NCBI RefSeq assembly: GCF_009363795.1
Contig: NZ_CP045420.1
Span: 2,213,001 to 2,277,000, forward strand
Source: Palleronia sp. THAF1
Lineage (GTDB): Bacteria > Pseudomonadota > Alphaproteobacteria > Rhodobacterales > Rhodobacteraceae
Reading direction: 5' to 3'
Length of the DNA stretch: 64,000 nucleotides
Below, piece after piece: positions 35,743-46,147 of the stretch. A program made the translations under genes and the position numbers. The first letter of the stretch is position 1. Every line of letters starts with the position of its first letter. The notes beneath the pieces are model-generated. The model searched no databases. It had not been told where the DNA came from and was given only the letters and a program-made list of their open reading frames with translations.

Positions 35743-35773
35743 AAACGGAAAAGGACCGGCGCGAGGCCGGTCC
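35743..35773 (-). terminator. intrinsic terminator after ftsZ
   Basis: On the minus strand an 8-bp perfect stem (GGACCGGC / GCCGGTCC) with a five-base loop is followed by TTTTCCGTTTT. It marks the end of the dcw cluster. Because CCCTTTTGG lies on the other side, weak function on the plus strand is also possible. Confidence 0.88.
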
Positions 35774-35806
35774 CTTTTGGTTAACGGACTGTTAGTTTGT
35801 GACCGC

Positions 35807-37417
35807 TCAGTTGGCCTGACGACGCAGGAAAGCGGGGATTTCGATGCGATCCTGATCGCTGCCGTCCGCCTCTTCCGGCTCATAGCGCGGCGCGGGCGGC
35901 ACGGGGCGGCGTGCGGGGGCTGCGGACTGACGCGGCTCGGGCGCACCGTGCTGCGGCTGCTGCTCGTGACCGGTCATCCGGTTAATCAGCGAGTTGATCC
36001 CGAAGCGAGCGCGATCCTCTTCCGCAGCAGGCGCGCGGGATGGCGCTTGCGCGACCGGACGTGGAGCCTGTGCGACGGGGCGCGGCGCGGTCTCTGGTCC
36101 CTTCCCGGCGGCGCGCTGCAAGCGGGCCATTGTTTCGGCACTTGGCTGACCGGGCGTGGACGCAGCGGGTTGCGGCGCCGGAGCGGCCGGACGCGGTGCT
36201 GGCGCGGCTTCGCGCTGTTGGCGCGCACGCTCCCAATCACCGAAGAAGTCGTCTTCGCCCATACCGTCATCTTCAACTTCCGGCTGCTGCCGAGCGGTGG
36301 TCGCGACACGAGCAGCGGCGGGCTGCTGCGGCGCAGGCGCTTCTTCCTCGAACAGCGACATCTCGGGCTTGGGCGCGATCTCTTCGGCGACGGGACGGGC
36401 GACCGGCTCTGCCAAGCGACGGCGAGGCTTCGGCTCATCGCGCAGCTCGACAGAAGCGTCGATGCCGGTGGCAACCACGGAAACGCGCATCTTTCCGTTC
36501 ATATCCGGGTCCAGCGTGGAACCGACGATGATGTTGGCGTCCGGGTCAACCTTGTCGCGGATGACGTTGGCGGCTTCGTCCAGCTCGTACAGCGTCAGGT
36601 CTTCGCCGCCGGTCACGTTGATCAGAACGCCCTTGGCACCGTTCAGCGACACTTCGTCCAGAAGCGGGTTGGCGATGGCCTTTTCGGCGGCCTGCATGGC
36701 GCGATCTTCGCCCTCGGCTTCTCCGGTGCCCATCATGGCCTTGCCCATCTCGTCCATCACGGCGCGCACGTCCGCGAAGTCGAGGTTGATCAGGCCCGGA
36801 CGTACCATCAGGTCGGTCACGCCCTTCACACCTTGATACAGAACGTCATCGGCCATACCGAAGGCGTCGGTGCAGGTGGTCTTTTCATTCGCCAAGCGGA
36901 AGAGGTTCTGGTTCGGAATGATGATCAGCGTATCGACCATCTTCTGAAGCGTCTCGATGGCCTCTTCGGCCTGCTTCATCCGGCGATTGCCTTCGAACTG
37001 GAAGGGCTTGGTCACGACGCCGACGGTCAGAACGCCCAACTCACGCGCGGCCTGCGCAATGATCGGGGTCGCGCCGCTGCCGGTGCCGCCGCCCATACCG
37101 GCTGTGATGAAGCACATGTGGCTGCCCGCCAGGTGATCGACGATCTCTTCGATGCTTTCCTCGGCTGCGGCGGCCCCGACGGCAGCGCGTGCACCAGCAC
37201 CCAGACCTTCGGTGACCTTCACGCCCATCTGCACACGGTTGGCGGATGCGGACTGTGCCAGCGCCTGTGCGTCTGTATTCGCAACGACGAATTCGACCCC
37301 GGCAAGCTGCTTTTCGATCATGTTGTTGACGGCATTGCCGCCCGCTCCGCCCACGCCGAACACGGTGATCCGGGGCTTGAGCTCTTCGTTCGTGGTCATG
37401 GTCAAATTGAGGGTCAT
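35807..37417 (-). CDS. ftsZ: cell division protein FtsZ
   Basis: A 536-aa tubulin-like GTPase that forms the Z ring. The GTP loop is GMGGGTGSG (near residues 107-115), and NTDAQAL and the T7-like NLDFADV block follow. A long Pro/Ala/Gln-rich linker (about 330-510) precedes the conserved C-terminal peptide [14 protein letters not shown], which binds FtsA. The length (usually about 380-580 in alphaproteobacteria) is due to this linker. It follows ftsA by 173 bp and is followed by an intrinsic terminator. Confidence 0.98.
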   Translation of the reverse strand: MTLNLTMTTNEELKPRITVFGVGGAGGNAVNNMIEKQLAGVEFVVANTDAQALAQSASANRVQMGVKVTEGLGAGARAAVGAAAAEESIEEIVDHLAGSHMCFITAGMGGGTGSGATPIIAQAARELGVLTVGVVTKPFQFEGNRRMKQAEEAIETLQKMVDTLIIIPNQNLFRLANEKTTCTDAFGMADDVLYQGVKGVTDLMVRPGLINLDFADVRAVMDEMGKAMMGTGEAEGEDRAMQAAEKAIANPLLDEVSLNGAKGVLINVTGGEDLTLYELDEAANVIRDKVDPDANIIVGSTLDPDMNGKMRVSVVATGIDASVELRDEPKPRRRLAEPVARPVAEEIAPKPEMSLFEEEAPAPQQPAAARVATTARQQPEVEDDGMGEDDFFGDWERARQQREAAPAPRPAAPAPQPAASTPGQPSAETMARLQRAAGKGPETAPRPVAQAPRPVAQAPSRAPAAEEDRARFGINSLINRMTGHEQQPQHGAPEPRQSAAPARRPVPPAPRYEPEEADGSDQDRIEIPAFLRRQAN

Positions 37418-37590
37418 CGCTGCGTCCGCCTGTGTTGTGCCCGCTTTTTGCCGCGGGCTTCCGCCTGATTTACTGGATTCTAACGAGCAGTGACTCTCGC
37501 GTCACCCAAAAAAGACCCGATTCGGCACAAAATGCTGCCCGATTCGCAAAGCTGTCAGCGGCATCCTGCCGAATCAGCTATATCCTGCGG

Positions 37591-38925
37591 CTACCAGTTA
37601 TCCTTGAACCACCGCACCGCGCGCTTGAGCGACCGGGCAGAGCCGTTTTCGACCGGCATTTCGAAGTCCCACCACTCGTCCTGCGGGTTCGCCGCGAACA
37701 GGCACAGACCGACCGCACCCGCAAAAGCGGCACCCGTTGCCTTTTCGGGCAGACCGGCGACCCGCAACGGGCGACCGATGCGCACTTGTTGGCCAAGGAT
37801 ACGCGGCGCGATGATGTCCAGCCCCGGTATCTGACTGCCGCCACCGGTCAGCACGATGTGCTGGCTGGGCAGGCTGTCAAAGCCCGCCACATCCAGCCGT
37901 GCGCGCACCTCTTCCAGGATTTCCTCGACGCGCGGACGCATGATGCCGATCAGTTCAGCCCGGCTGACAGAGCGTCGGTCGTAGTCCCAATCGCCCGTCT
38001 GATCGCCACCGATTTCGATCAGATCGCGGTCGTCCATCGACGTCGCAACCACACCGCCGTGCAAGGTCTTCAACCGTTCCGCCGTTGCCAGCGACACCTG
38101 CAATCCCTTGGAGATATCCGCCGTCACGTGATCGCCGCCCATGCCCACGGCATCGGCAAAGATCAGATGCTTGCGCCAGAACAACGACAGTCCGGTCGCC
38201 CCGCCGCCAAGGTCGATGCAAGCGGCACCCAGCTCCTGCTCATTCTCGATCAAGCTGGCGATGCCGGACACATAGGCGCCCGACGCGAGCCCCGCCAATT
38301 CCAGATCGCAGCGCTTCACGCAGTGGATCAGGTTGGCCACCACACGCTGGTCGATGGTCAGCATGTGCATATCGCAGGCCAGCACGTCACCGATCTGGCC
38401 CCGTGGGTCATTCATGCCCGACCGGTGATCCAGCGCGAAGTTCACGGGCTGCGCGTGCAGCACTTCGCGTCCTTCCCCGAAGTCCGGCACGTCGCAGGCC
38501 GCGAGCACGCGGGCCACGTCCTGCTCTGTCACCTGCTCACCGCCCAATTCGATGCTGCCTGCCAGCCCGTAGCTGCGCGGCTCGCCCCCCGAAACAGAAG
38601 CGATCACGTGATCCACGCGGACCTGCGCCATCTTCTGTGCGGCCTGCACGGCGGTGCGGATCGCCCGCTCGGTCTCGTGCATCGCCTCGACCTCGCCGAA
38701 GCGCACCCCGCGCGAGCGCGTGGTCGCCGCGCCGATGATGCGGAACGCGGATTGCCCGGCCATCGATCCGATGCCTTCCACCGGCGTCGGCGCATCGTCG
38801 AACCGCAGGATCAGGCATGCGATCTTGGATGATCCCACGTCCAGAATCGCCACCACGCCGCGTTGCATCGCGGTTTGCCGCATGGACCGCATGGCCCGCT
38901 GGGATTGATACAAGTCGAACATCAA
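37591..38925 (-). CDS. ftsA: cell division protein FtsA
   Basis: A 444-aa actin-like ATPase that ties the Z ring to the membrane. Family blocks are GVVAILDVGSSKIACLI at the start, GATTTRSRGVRFGEV, DHVIASVSGGEPRS, CIDLGGGATGLSLF and GGGSQIPGLDIIAPRILGQQVRIGRP. The last residues (SARSLKRAVRWFKDNW) form the amphipathic membrane anchor. The ATG overlaps the ftsQ stop by four bases (ATGA). Confidence 0.97.
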   Translation of the reverse strand: MMFDLYQSQRAMRSMRQTAMQRGVVAILDVGSSKIACLILRFDDAPTPVEGIGSMAGQSAFRIIGAATTRSRGVRFGEVEAMHETERAIRTAVQAAQKMAQVRVDHVIASVSGGEPRSYGLAGSIELGGEQVTEQDVARVLAACDVPDFGEGREVLHAQPVNFALDHRSGMNDPRGQIGDVLACDMHMLTIDQRVVANLIHCVKRCDLELAGLASGAYVSGIASLIENEQELGAACIDLGGGATGLSLFWRKHLIFADAVGMGGDHVTADISKGLQVSLATAERLKTLHGGVVATSMDDRDLIEIGGDQTGDWDYDRRSVSRAELIGIMRPRVEEILEEVRARLDVAGFDSLPSQHIVLTGGGSQIPGLDIIAPRILGQQVRIGRPLRVAGLPEKATGAAFAGAVGLCLFAANPQDEWWDFEMPVENGSARSLKRAVRWFKDNW

Positions 38926-39815
38926 TTATTCCCCAGTTCCGTGAATTTCACTTGTCGCAATGTCTGCGCCGCGTCGGGCCGCAAGCGCACCGTTGGACGA
39001 CGCGGGTCGCGCATGTCGACCTGCATCACGTCGCGGGCAAACAGATCCTGAGCCGCATCAACGGCCAAAACCTGCTCCAGCGCCGCCACCGGGTTCGCTT
39101 CCGGCAGCTTGATCTTCTGCCCGTCCGACAGCACCACGTCCCACCGCCTCTCACCGATCCGCACAAGCCCACGCAAACGCGTCACGATCGGGGCTGCCGT
39201 GCGCACCAACGCAGCCGCCTCTTTCGCGGCGGCATCCGCACCCAGACCCGTCAGAAGCGGCAGGTCAGAGCGCGCGCTGCGGGTCTCCACCGGCATGACC
39301 AGATGTCCGTCCCCGTCGATCAGGTCCAGCCCGCGTGCCGTCCGCCACACAAACGCCGGCTTGCGCTGCTCGATCTGCATCGCCAGCACGCCACCGGGCT
39401 TGATCCGCAGCGACACGGTCTTGATGGCGTCCAGCGCCTGCACCCGGTTCTGCATCTCGACAAGGTCCAGATCGAAGGAAGAGATCGGGAAATCCAGCGC
39501 CAGAACCTCGCGCACATCCTCGGTCACGGTGTCCGACGCGCCGTCGACGGCCAGCATCTTGACCATGAACTCCTCGCGCGTCTGCACCTGGCTTTTGATA
39601 TCTGCGACCCAGTTGGTAACCGCGTCGCGCCGGTCCTGATCGGCAAGGGACAGCGTCACGATCAACCCCACCGCGAACAGCGGCACGCCGAAGGTAAATC
39701 CGCGCCGGACACTTGGGGTCAGGGCCAGACGTTGCAATCGGTAGGCCAGCCGTGATGGCGCAGGATCGGGCTTATCGGACTTCTTTCGCGTAGCGCGGGC
39801 AATCATCTGTCGCAT
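38922..39815 (-). CDS. ftsQ: cell division protein FtsQ
   Basis: A 297-aa bitopic divisome protein. A short basic cytoplasmic tail is followed by one helix (TFGVPLFAVGLIVTLSLA, about residues 41-58). A POTRA domain (VKMLAVDGASDTVTEDVREVL, with the DGASDT turn) and the beta domain follow. It links the FtsBL-type subcomplex to the Z ring. The ATG at 39815 overlaps the ddl stop by 13 bases. Confidence 0.93.
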   Translation of the reverse strand: MRQMIARATRKKSDKPDPAPSRLAYRLQRLALTPSVRRGFTFGVPLFAVGLIVTLSLADQDRRDAVTNWVADIKSQVQTREEFMVKMLAVDGASDTVTEDVREVLALDFPISSFDLDLVEMQNRVQALDAIKTVSLRIKPGGVLAMQIEQRKPAFVWRTARGLDLIDGDGHLVMPVETRSARSDLPLLTGLGADAAAKEAAALVRTAAPIVTRLRGLVRIGERRWDVVLSDGQKIKLPEANPVAALEQVLAVDAAQDLFARDVMQVDMRDPRRPTVRLRPDAAQTLRQVKFTELGNN

Positions 39816-40717
39816 GAAGCATCCTCTACGATCCAACGGCAGAGCGCGCCGAAGGGCACCCCCGCATGGGCGGCCTGTTCGGGCGCAAGCGAGGTCGGCG
39901 TCATCCCCGGTTGCGTATTCGTCTCCAACAACACCAGCCCATCAAGGCCGCGCGCTTCATCCCAGCGATAATCCGTGCGGCTGATGCCCCGGCAGCCAAG
40001 GGCCACGTGGGCGCGCAGGGCATAGTCGAGGCAGGCGTCCGCGATGATCTGCGGCACTTCGGCGGGCACCACATGCCGCGACCCGCCCGGTTTGTACTTG
40101 GCGTCGTAGTCGTAGAAGCCGTCCGTCAGGATATCCGTCACGCCCATCGCCCGGTCGCCCATCACCAGCGTGGTCAGTTCACGCCCCGGCGCGAAGCGTT
40201 CGACCATTACCGTTTCGGGCATGTCATCGGACATTTGCGGCGGGCCGTTCGCGCCCTCGGGCACCAGATAGACGCCGACGCTGGAGCCTTCGTTGTAGGG
40301 CTTAACCACGTACGGCGGGTCCATCACATGGGCCGCGCGCACGGCATCCGCGCTGGCCAGAAGCGATGGCACCACCGGCAACCCCGCTTCGACATACGCG
40401 GCCTTCGACCGCTCCTTGTCCATCGCCACGGCAGAAGCCAGAACGCCCGAATGGGTGTAGGGAATGCGCATCCATTCCAGCAGGCCTTGAACGCAACCGT
40501 CCTCGCCCCACCGGCCATGCAATGCATTGAAAACGACGTCCGGGTTCAGATCGGCCAGCCGCGCGGGCAGGTCCGCACCAGCGTCCAGTTCCTCGACTCG
40601 GAATCCTTCGCCCCGAAGTGCTGCGGCGCATTCACGCCCCGACGACAGAGACACCTCGCGTTCGGCCGAGGGGCCACCCATCAAAACAACCACTTTGGGG
40701 TCTGCCCTGCTCGACAT
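39803..40717 (-). CDS. ddl: D-alanine--D-alanine ligase
   Basis: A 304-aa ATP-grasp ligase that makes D-Ala-D-Ala for the peptidoglycan stem. Blocks visible are VLMGGPSAEREVSLSSG, NALHGRWGEDGCVQGLLE, PYTHSGVLASAVAMDKERSK, VVKPYNEGSSVGVY and ISRTDYRW. The closing block is LETNTQPGMTPTSLAPEQAAHAG. The start is the ATG at 40717. It lies between murB and ftsQ, as in most dcw clusters. Confidence 0.96.
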   Translation of the reverse strand: MSSRADPKVVVLMGGPSAEREVSLSSGRECAAALRGEGFRVEELDAGADLPARLADLNPDVVFNALHGRWGEDGCVQGLLEWMRIPYTHSGVLASAVAMDKERSKAAYVEAGLPVVPSLLASADAVRAAHVMDPPYVVKPYNEGSSVGVYLVPEGANGPPQMSDDMPETVMVERFAPGRELTTLVMGDRAMGVTDILTDGFYDYDAKYKPGGSRHVVPAEVPQIIADACLDYALRAHVALGCRGISRTDYRWDEARGLDGLVLLETNTQPGMTPTSLAPEQAAHAGVPFGALCRWIVEDASCDR

Positions 40718-40796
40718 ACCCACCACTCAATTTGCCTGCGCAGCCCTTGTTGTACGGGCCGTCGTTTTGATTGACGCTACGCGACGTTTCCCGCCA

Positions 40797-41723
40797 TCAT
40801 GCGTCGGGCGCGCGGTTTCCCACACGCCGTATTTCCCATTCTAGCCGAATCCCGCTGTCTTGGAAGACTTTTTCTCGGACAAGCTCGCCAAGTGACTCTA
40901 AATCATCAGCGGTCGCGCCATCAGCATTCAGCAGGAAGTTCGGATGCTTCTCTGACATCTGCGCGCCGCCCAGCCGGTAGCCGCGCAATCCTGCGTCTTC
41001 GATCACCTTCCAGGCCTTCAATTCATGCGTATCGTCGGCCTTCCCGGTGGACGAATGCCCCGCCGGATTGCGGAACGTGCTGCCCGCGCTGCGCTCTTTC
41101 GTCGGCTGACTGGCATCGCGCGCGGCGATTTGCTGGGTCATCCGCGCTTCCAGTTCATCGGGCTCGCCCACCTCTGCAGCGAAAACCGCCTGGGTCAGAA
41201 CCCAACCGTCGGGCAATTCACTGGACCGATAGGCCAGGTTCAGGTCCGCTGCCGAGATCGTCACGACCTCTCCGCCGCGCGTCACCGCCTGCACTTCGAT
41301 CAGGTGATCGGCAACATAGGAGCCATAACACCCCGCATTCATGCGAACCGCGCCGCCGATAGCGCCAGGGATCGTGCGCAGGAACGTCAGATCGCGCCCT
41401 GCTTGAGCTGCCTTTCGTGCCACATGCGCATCCAGCGCCGCCGCGCCTGCCGTGACCCGGTCGCCTTGGATAGAGATCGCGTTGAAGCCGCGCCCGAGCC
41501 GGATCACCACGCCGTCGATCCCACCGTCACGTACGATCAGATTCGAGCCAACGCCCATGGGAAACACGGGCGTCGCGGGGTCAAGCGCCGCCAAAAACGC
41601 GCTCAGATCATCCATGTCGACGGGCTGAAACAGCACCTCCGCCGGACCACCCACCCGTAACCACGTCAAATCGGCCAAGGGACGATCGGGCGTCAGCACG
41701 CCGCGCACGGCAGGCAAGCTCAT
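40797..41723 (-). CDS. murB: UDP-N-acetylenolpyruvoylglucosamine reductase
   Basis: A 308-aa FAD enzyme reducing UDP-GlcNAc-enolpyruvate to UDP-MurNAc with [21 protein letters not shown] is the FAD-binding N-terminal block. Next are [42 protein letters not shown] and [12 protein letters not shown], with the catalytic Ser in SAGSTF. The Lys-containing [31 protein letters not shown] ends the active site. The ATG overlaps the DUF2484 stop (ATGA). Confidence 0.97.
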   Translation of the reverse strand: MSLPAVRGVLTPDRPLADLTWLRVGGPAEVLFQPVDMDDLSAFLAALDPATPVFPMGVGSNLIVRDGGIDGVVIRLGRGFNAISIQGDRVTAGAAALDAHVARKAAQAGRDLTFLRTIPGAIGGAVRMNAGCYGSYVADHLIEVQAVTRGGEVVTISAADLNLAYRSSELPDGWVLTQAVFAAEVGEPDELEARMTQQIAARDASQPTKERSAGSTFRNPAGHSSTGKADDTHELKAWKVIEDAGLRGYRLGGAQMSEKHPNFLLNADGATADDLESLGELVREKVFQDSGIRLEWEIRRVGNRAPDA

Positions 41724-41968
41724 TGCCGCGCCCCCGTCAGCCGCCCGAACCAGCGCGCCAAGTAAACGAAAGGCCATCGCAGGATCGACACGCCTGCGGC
41801 GAAGAAGATCAGCCCCGTCCAGAAACCCGCCGACGCGACGATCCACACCAACAGCGGGACACCGATGCCGATCAATACATAGGCCGCCGTCCAATGATGA
41901 TCGCGCGACGGCAACATTGCCACGCCATTGGCCACCAGCACCCAGATGCACCCCAGAATGACCGCCAT
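41720..41968 (-). CDS. DUF2484 family protein, copy 2
   Basis: An 82-aa membrane protein with about two to three helices ([46 protein letters not shown]) and the ending [14 protein letters not shown]. It belongs to DUF2484, known mainly in Rhodobacteraceae dcw clusters between murC and murB. It is a paralog of the gene immediately upstream (same length, similar ends: R-P-Y-x-x-R-x-x-R). Its stop overlaps the murB start. A cell-wall or division role is inferred from place alone. Confidence 0.85.
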   Translation of the reverse strand: MAVILGCIWVLVANGVAMLPSRDHHWTAAYVLIGIGVPLLVWIVASAGFWTGLIFFAAGVSILRWPFVYLARWFGRLTGARQ

Positions 41969-41972
41969 CGCC

Positions 41973-42221
41973 CTACTCGCCTGCTGCCCGGCGCATCGCC
42001 CAACGCGCCATATGGCGCAGCGGGTTGCGGAACATGGACACCAGCGCGACCGTGCAAAGGCCGACGGCGATCCAGCCGTGGACCGACCCGATCCACACCA
42101 ACAGCAGCGGTGCCGCGATCAACAGGGCCAGACCCGGCGCATATTGCGCGCGCATCGGCAGCATCGCCACCGCGGTCGCCGCCAGCGCCCAAAGGCAGGC
42201 ACAGATCAGCGGCCAGCTCAT
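41973..42221 (-). CDS. DUF2484 family protein, copy 1
   Basis: An 82-aa membrane protein: [38 protein letters not shown], and a last helix before [16 protein letters not shown]. It is the first of two adjacent DUF2484 genes; the ATG overlaps the murC stop (ATGA), and a four-base gap separates it from copy 2. Both copies share helix order and length, so a recent or old tandem duplication is likely. Confidence 0.85.
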   Translation of the reverse strand: MSWPLICACLWALAATAVAMLPMRAQYAPGLALLIAAPLLLVWIGSVHGWIAVGLCTVALVSMFRNPLRHMARWAMRRAAGE

Positions 42222-43618
42222 CCCAGCCGCTCGGGCAGATTGTTGGCCCAGGCGCTGATCGTGCCCGCGCCGAGGCAAACGACCATATCCCCCGGCCCCG
42301 CCTGTTCACGCACCAGACGCACCAGATCGTCTTCGTCGTGCAGTGCGCGCGCGTGGCGGTGACCATGGCGGATCAACCCGGCAACCAGGTCGTCACGGCC
42401 AGCACCGGGGATCGGGTCTTCTCCGGCAGCGTAGACATCCGCAATGCCTACGACGTCCGCTTCGTTGAAGCAGGCGCAGAAATCGTCGAACAGGCTGTGC
42501 AAGCGCGAGAACCTGTGCGGCTGATGCACCGCGATCACGCGGCCTTCGCAGGCCTGCCGCGCGGCTTTCAGCACGGCGGAGATTTCCACCGGGTGGTGGC
42601 CATAGTCGTCGATGATCTTCACGCCACCAACTTCGCCGACAAGAGTGAAGCGCCGGTTAACGCCACCAAAAGCCGCAAGCGCCGTCCGGATCTCTTCGCG
42701 CGACATGCCCAGATGACGTGCTACAGCCACGGCCGACAGCGCGTTGGAGACGTTGTGATCTCCCGGCATTGGCAAAGTGCAATTTTCAATTTTCGTGCTT
42801 TCGGCCTGCAATTCGATGTCGAAATGGGCCACGCCTTGCACATATCGAAGATTCACCGCGCGCACGTCCGCCTGAGCGTTGAAGCCGAACGTGACTACGC
42901 GCCGGTCGGTGATCCGTCCTACCAGCGCCTGCACTTCCTGATGGTCCGTGCAGCACACGGCCAGACCGTAGAACGGGATGTTCGACACGAAGTCATGGAA
43001 ACCCTGACGCAGCGCATTGAAGTCGCCCCAATGTTCCATGTGCTCGGGGTCGATATTCGTCACGATGGCGATGGTCGCGGGCAGGCGGTTGAAAGAGCCG
43101 TCGCTCTCGTCCGCCTCGACCACCATCCATTCGCCCTTACCCATTCGCGCGTTAGAGCCGTATGCGTGGATGATCCCGCCGTTGATAACCGTCGGATCGA
43201 CACCGCCGCCATCCAGAAGGGCGGCAACCATCGTGGTCGTCGTCGTCTTGCCGTGCGTGCCCGCCACCGCGATATTCGACTTCAGGCGCATCAACTCGGC
43301 CAGCATCTCTGCCCGGCGCACCACCGGCAGACCCTGTAGCCGCGCCGCGTCCAGCTCGGGATTACCCGGCTTGATCGCGGAAGAGATCACGACGACCTCT
43401 GCATCCTGCAGGTTCTCGGCGCTTTGGCCGATGAAGATCTTCGCGCCAAGGCTCTCCAGCCGGTCTGTGATCTTCGACCCCTTCAGATCGGACCCCTGCA
43501 CCATATACCCATGGTTCAGAAGCACCTCTGCGATGCCGGACATGCCGATCCCGCCGATACCGACGAAATGGATAGCGCCCATCTGGGTGGGCAGTTTCGT
43601 GGGCCGTGCGGGCGTCAT
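42218..43618 (-). CDS. murC: UDP-N-acetylmuramate--L-alanine ligase
   Basis: A 466-aa Mur ligase that adds the first amino acid of the stem. [20 protein letters not shown] is the UDP-binding Rossmann start, and the P-loop is [34 protein letters not shown] and DYGHHPVEI (with the catalytic-fold His) follow. AAGAGGGA lies about ten bases before ATG 43618. The stop overlaps the first DUF2484 gene. Confidence 0.98.
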   Translation of the reverse strand: MTPARPTKLPTQMGAIHFVGIGGIGMSGIAEVLLNHGYMVQGSDLKGSKITDRLESLGAKIFIGQSAENLQDAEVVVISSAIKPGNPELDAARLQGLPVVRRAEMLAELMRLKSNIAVAGTHGKTTTTTMVAALLDGGGVDPTVINGGIIHAYGSNARMGKGEWMVVEADESDGSFNRLPATIAIVTNIDPEHMEHWGDFNALRQGFHDFVSNIPFYGLAVCCTDHQEVQALVGRITDRRVVTFGFNAQADVRAVNLRYVQGVAHFDIELQAESTKIENCTLPMPGDHNVSNALSAVAVARHLGMSREEIRTALAAFGGVNRRFTLVGEVGGVKIIDDYGHHPVEISAVLKAARQACEGRVIAVHQPHRFSRLHSLFDDFCACFNEADVVGIADVYAAGEDPIPGAGRDDLVAGLIRHGHRHARALHDEDDLVRLVREQAGPGDMVVCLGAGTISAWANNLPERLG

Positions 43619-43644
43619 GGCGGTGTAATCCCTCTTTTCGTCCT

Positions 43645-44763
43645 TCACGGCGTCTCTCTTTCCAGCATCCGTTTGTCCAGTCTTCCGAAGTGTTCGACCA
43701 AGTCCGCAAGGTCCTGCGCCGCCTCGGGACGGCCCAAGGACAGCGCCTGTCGTGCCATGTGATTGGCCGCATCCGGCTGGGTCAGGATCGCCTCGATATT
43801 CGCCGCAAGAGCATCGGGCGTCAGCTTTGCCTCGGGGATCACCACGGCGGCTTCCGCCTCTGACAGACCGCGCGCGTTTGCCGTCTGGTGATCGGCCGTT
43901 GCCGCCGCATAGGGGATCAGGATCGAAGGCCGCCCGATGCAGGATATATCCGCGATAGAAGACGCCCCCGCCCGGCTGATAACCAGCTGTGCCTCGGCCA
44001 TGCGCGACGGCACATCATCGAAGAATGGCTGCACATCAGCGGACAGGCCGTGCTCTGCGTAAAACGTCGCGACACGCTCTTCATCCTCGCCTCGCGCCTG
44101 ATGCGCGATGCGCAGATTACGTTGCACATCTTCCGGCAATCGCGCGATAGCCTGAGGCACCACATCCGACAGGATACGTGCGCCTTGGCTGCCCCCGATA
44201 ACCAGCAGCGACATGGGGTAATCACCCGGCGGGATATAGGCGGCACCCGCGCGCGCCTTTACCGCGCCGCGCACCGGGTTACCGGAAAACAATCCCTCGA
44301 CGCCTTCGGGCAGATCGGTGGGCCATGTTCCGCAGGCCACAGCATTCACGCGCTTTGCAAACCGATGGTTCACGCGCCCCAACACGCCGTTCTGCTCATG
44401 GATCAGACGCGGCAGCTTCAGGACACCACCGGCCGCCAACGCCGGGATCGAAGGATAACCGCCGAAGCCGGCAACCACCGCCGGACGGTCACGCCGCATG
44501 GCCATGATCGCCTGCGCCACGCCACCCATAACGCGAAACGGCACACCCGCCTTCGCAATCAGACCGCCGCGCGCGAAAGTGGCGCTGCCGACCTCCTCGA
44601 TCTGTACTTCGTCCGGGAACCCGCCTGCGTACCGCGCACCGCGCGCATCGGTGGACAGTTTCACCCGCCATCCGCGCGACAGCAGTTCTTCGGCCAGCGA
44701 TTGGGCTGGGAACATGTGCCCGCCGGTTCCGCCGGCGGCGATCAGGCAAAGTGGAGGGTTCAT
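43645..44763 (-). CDS. murG: UDP-N-acetylglucosamine--undecaprenyl-PP-MurNAc-pentapeptide GlcNAc transferase
   Basis: A 372-aa GT28 glycosyltransferase making lipid II on the inner face of the inner membrane. The glycine-rich acceptor loop is [19 protein letters not shown]. Next are [39 protein letters not shown] (second G loop) and [25 protein letters not shown], the UDP-GlcNAc site. It is followed by murC with a 26-bp gap and preceded by ftsW (95 bp). Confidence 0.98.
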   Translation of the reverse strand: MNPPLCLIAAGGTGGHMFPAQSLAEELLSRGWRVKLSTDARGARYAGGFPDEVQIEEVGSATFARGGLIAKAGVPFRVMGGVAQAIMAMRRDRPAVVAGFGGYPSIPALAAGGVLKLPRLIHEQNGVLGRVNHRFAKRVNAVACGTWPTDLPEGVEGLFSGNPVRGAVKARAGAAYIPPGDYPMSLLVIGGSQGARILSDVVPQAIARLPEDVQRNLRIAHQARGEDEERVATFYAEHGLSADVQPFFDDVPSRMAEAQLVISRAGASSIADISCIGRPSILIPYAAATADHQTANARGLSEAEAAVVIPEAKLTPDALAANIEAILTQPDAANHMARQALSLGRPEAAQDLADLVEHFGRLDKRMLERETP

Positions 44764-44858
44764 GCGGGGCCCCTAACGGCTTGCAGAATTCGCGCTTTTT
44801 TGCCGATTTCAGCCAAATGAAGCCACCCAAACTTTACCAATTCGCACAATTCCGCCGA

Positions 44859-46019
44859 TCAACGCCGCCCGAGAATATCACCGATCTCACCCTGTGGCCT
44901 GATCCGCGTGAACGCCAGCAGCATGCCGACGGAAATCCCCATGGCAATGATCGAAGAGCCACCGTAGCTGACAAACGGCAACGTCATGCCCTTCGCGGGC
45001 AGCAAGCGCACCGCCACGCCCATGTTGATCATCGCCTGCACGCCGAAGGTGCAGGCCAGACCCGTTCCGGCCAAGCGGATGAACGGATCGCGCTCTCGCA
45101 TCATCCGCGTCAGCGACCGCGCCACGATGGTCGCGTACAGCCCGATGACGAAGAGGACCAGCAAAAGACCGTATTCCTCTGCCGCGACGGCGATGATGAA
45201 ATCGGTATGCGCGTCAGGCAAGGACCATTTCACCTGCCCCTCGCCCACGCCGACGCCGAACAAGCCGCCTTCCTGGATCGCGTTCGCCGCATAACCAAGC
45301 TGCGTGCGCGGATCGAGATCCGGCGTCAGGAACCCGTCAATCCGCCGCGCAAAGTGTTCGGATGACGAATAGGCCAACGTTCCCGCCGCAACCACGCCGC
45401 CCGCCAGACCCGCCAGCAACACGAACGGCGCGCCGGCGACGAAGTACATCACGCCCCATGAGAACAGCACCAGCGATGCCTGACCGAAGTCAGGCTGCAG
45501 CGCGAGAAAACCCACGATGACCAAACATATCGCAAGGCTCATGGATCTGCCCGGTGGGCCATTCAATTCCTGGCTGGCGCCGATCATCCATGCCGCGACC
45601 ACGACGAAACCCGGCTTCAGGAACTCGGACGGCTGAATCGCGGCGAAGCCCAGTGAATACCAGCGCACCGCGCCCTTGCCGAAATCGGTGCCCGCGAAGG
45701 GCAACCCGACCAGCGCCACGAAGGACACCGCGAAGCCGACGACAGCCAATCGCCGCACCAGTTTCGGCGACATCATCGTCGTCATAACCATCGCCAAAAG
45801 GGCGGCGCCACCAAAAATCGCCTGCTTTGTCACGTAGTGGAACGGCTCGAATCCGTTCCGCGCGGCCAAGGGCGGGGACGCTGCAAGGCCCAGCAGAAGG
45901 CCAACGCCGAATAGAACGAAGACGCAGGACAACGACCATTTATCGATCGTGCGCCACCATTTGGGAAGGATCGGCTCACCCGATTGCACCGGAACGGTGC
46001 CGTAGACCATCTCGGTCAT
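44859..46019 (-). CDS. ftsW: lipid II polymerase FtsW
   Basis: A 386-aa SEDS glycosyltransferase of the septum with about ten membrane helices. Features are GSWALAAS-equivalent GLLLGLAASPPLAARN, KGAVRWYSLGFAAIQPSEFLKPGFVV (with the active-site Asp region later), TDFIIAVAAEEYGLL, and the ending LLPAKGMTLPFVSYGGSS. It works with FtsI. It is divergent from the flavoprotein gene, which separates it from murD, so it probably has a separate promoter in the 128-bp gap. Confidence 0.96.
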   Translation of the reverse strand: MTEMVYGTVPVQSGEPILPKWWRTIDKWSLSCVFVLFGVGLLLGLAASPPLAARNGFEPFHYVTKQAIFGGAALLAMVMTTMMSPKLVRRLAVVGFAVSFVALVGLPFAGTDFGKGAVRWYSLGFAAIQPSEFLKPGFVVVAAWMIGASQELNGPPGRSMSLAICLVIVGFLALQPDFGQASLVLFSWGVMYFVAGAPFVLLAGLAGGVVAAGTLAYSSSEHFARRIDGFLTPDLDPRTQLGYAANAIQEGGLFGVGVGEGQVKWSLPDAHTDFIIAVAAEEYGLLLVLFVIGLYATIVARSLTRMMRERDPFIRLAGTGLACTFGVQAMINMGVAVRLLPAKGMTLPFVSYGGSSIIAMGISVGMLLAFTRIRPQGEIGDILGRR

Positions 46020-46147
46020 GCCTGTCTGCCTCTCGCCTGCTCGCCCGTTTTCCGGATCTGTCGCACAGCCTATTGCGGCACCTTGCCCCGCGCTACCCCC
46101 ACTTGACCGCTCTTGCGCCGCTGCGACCTTCGCGCCACGTGTGCGGC

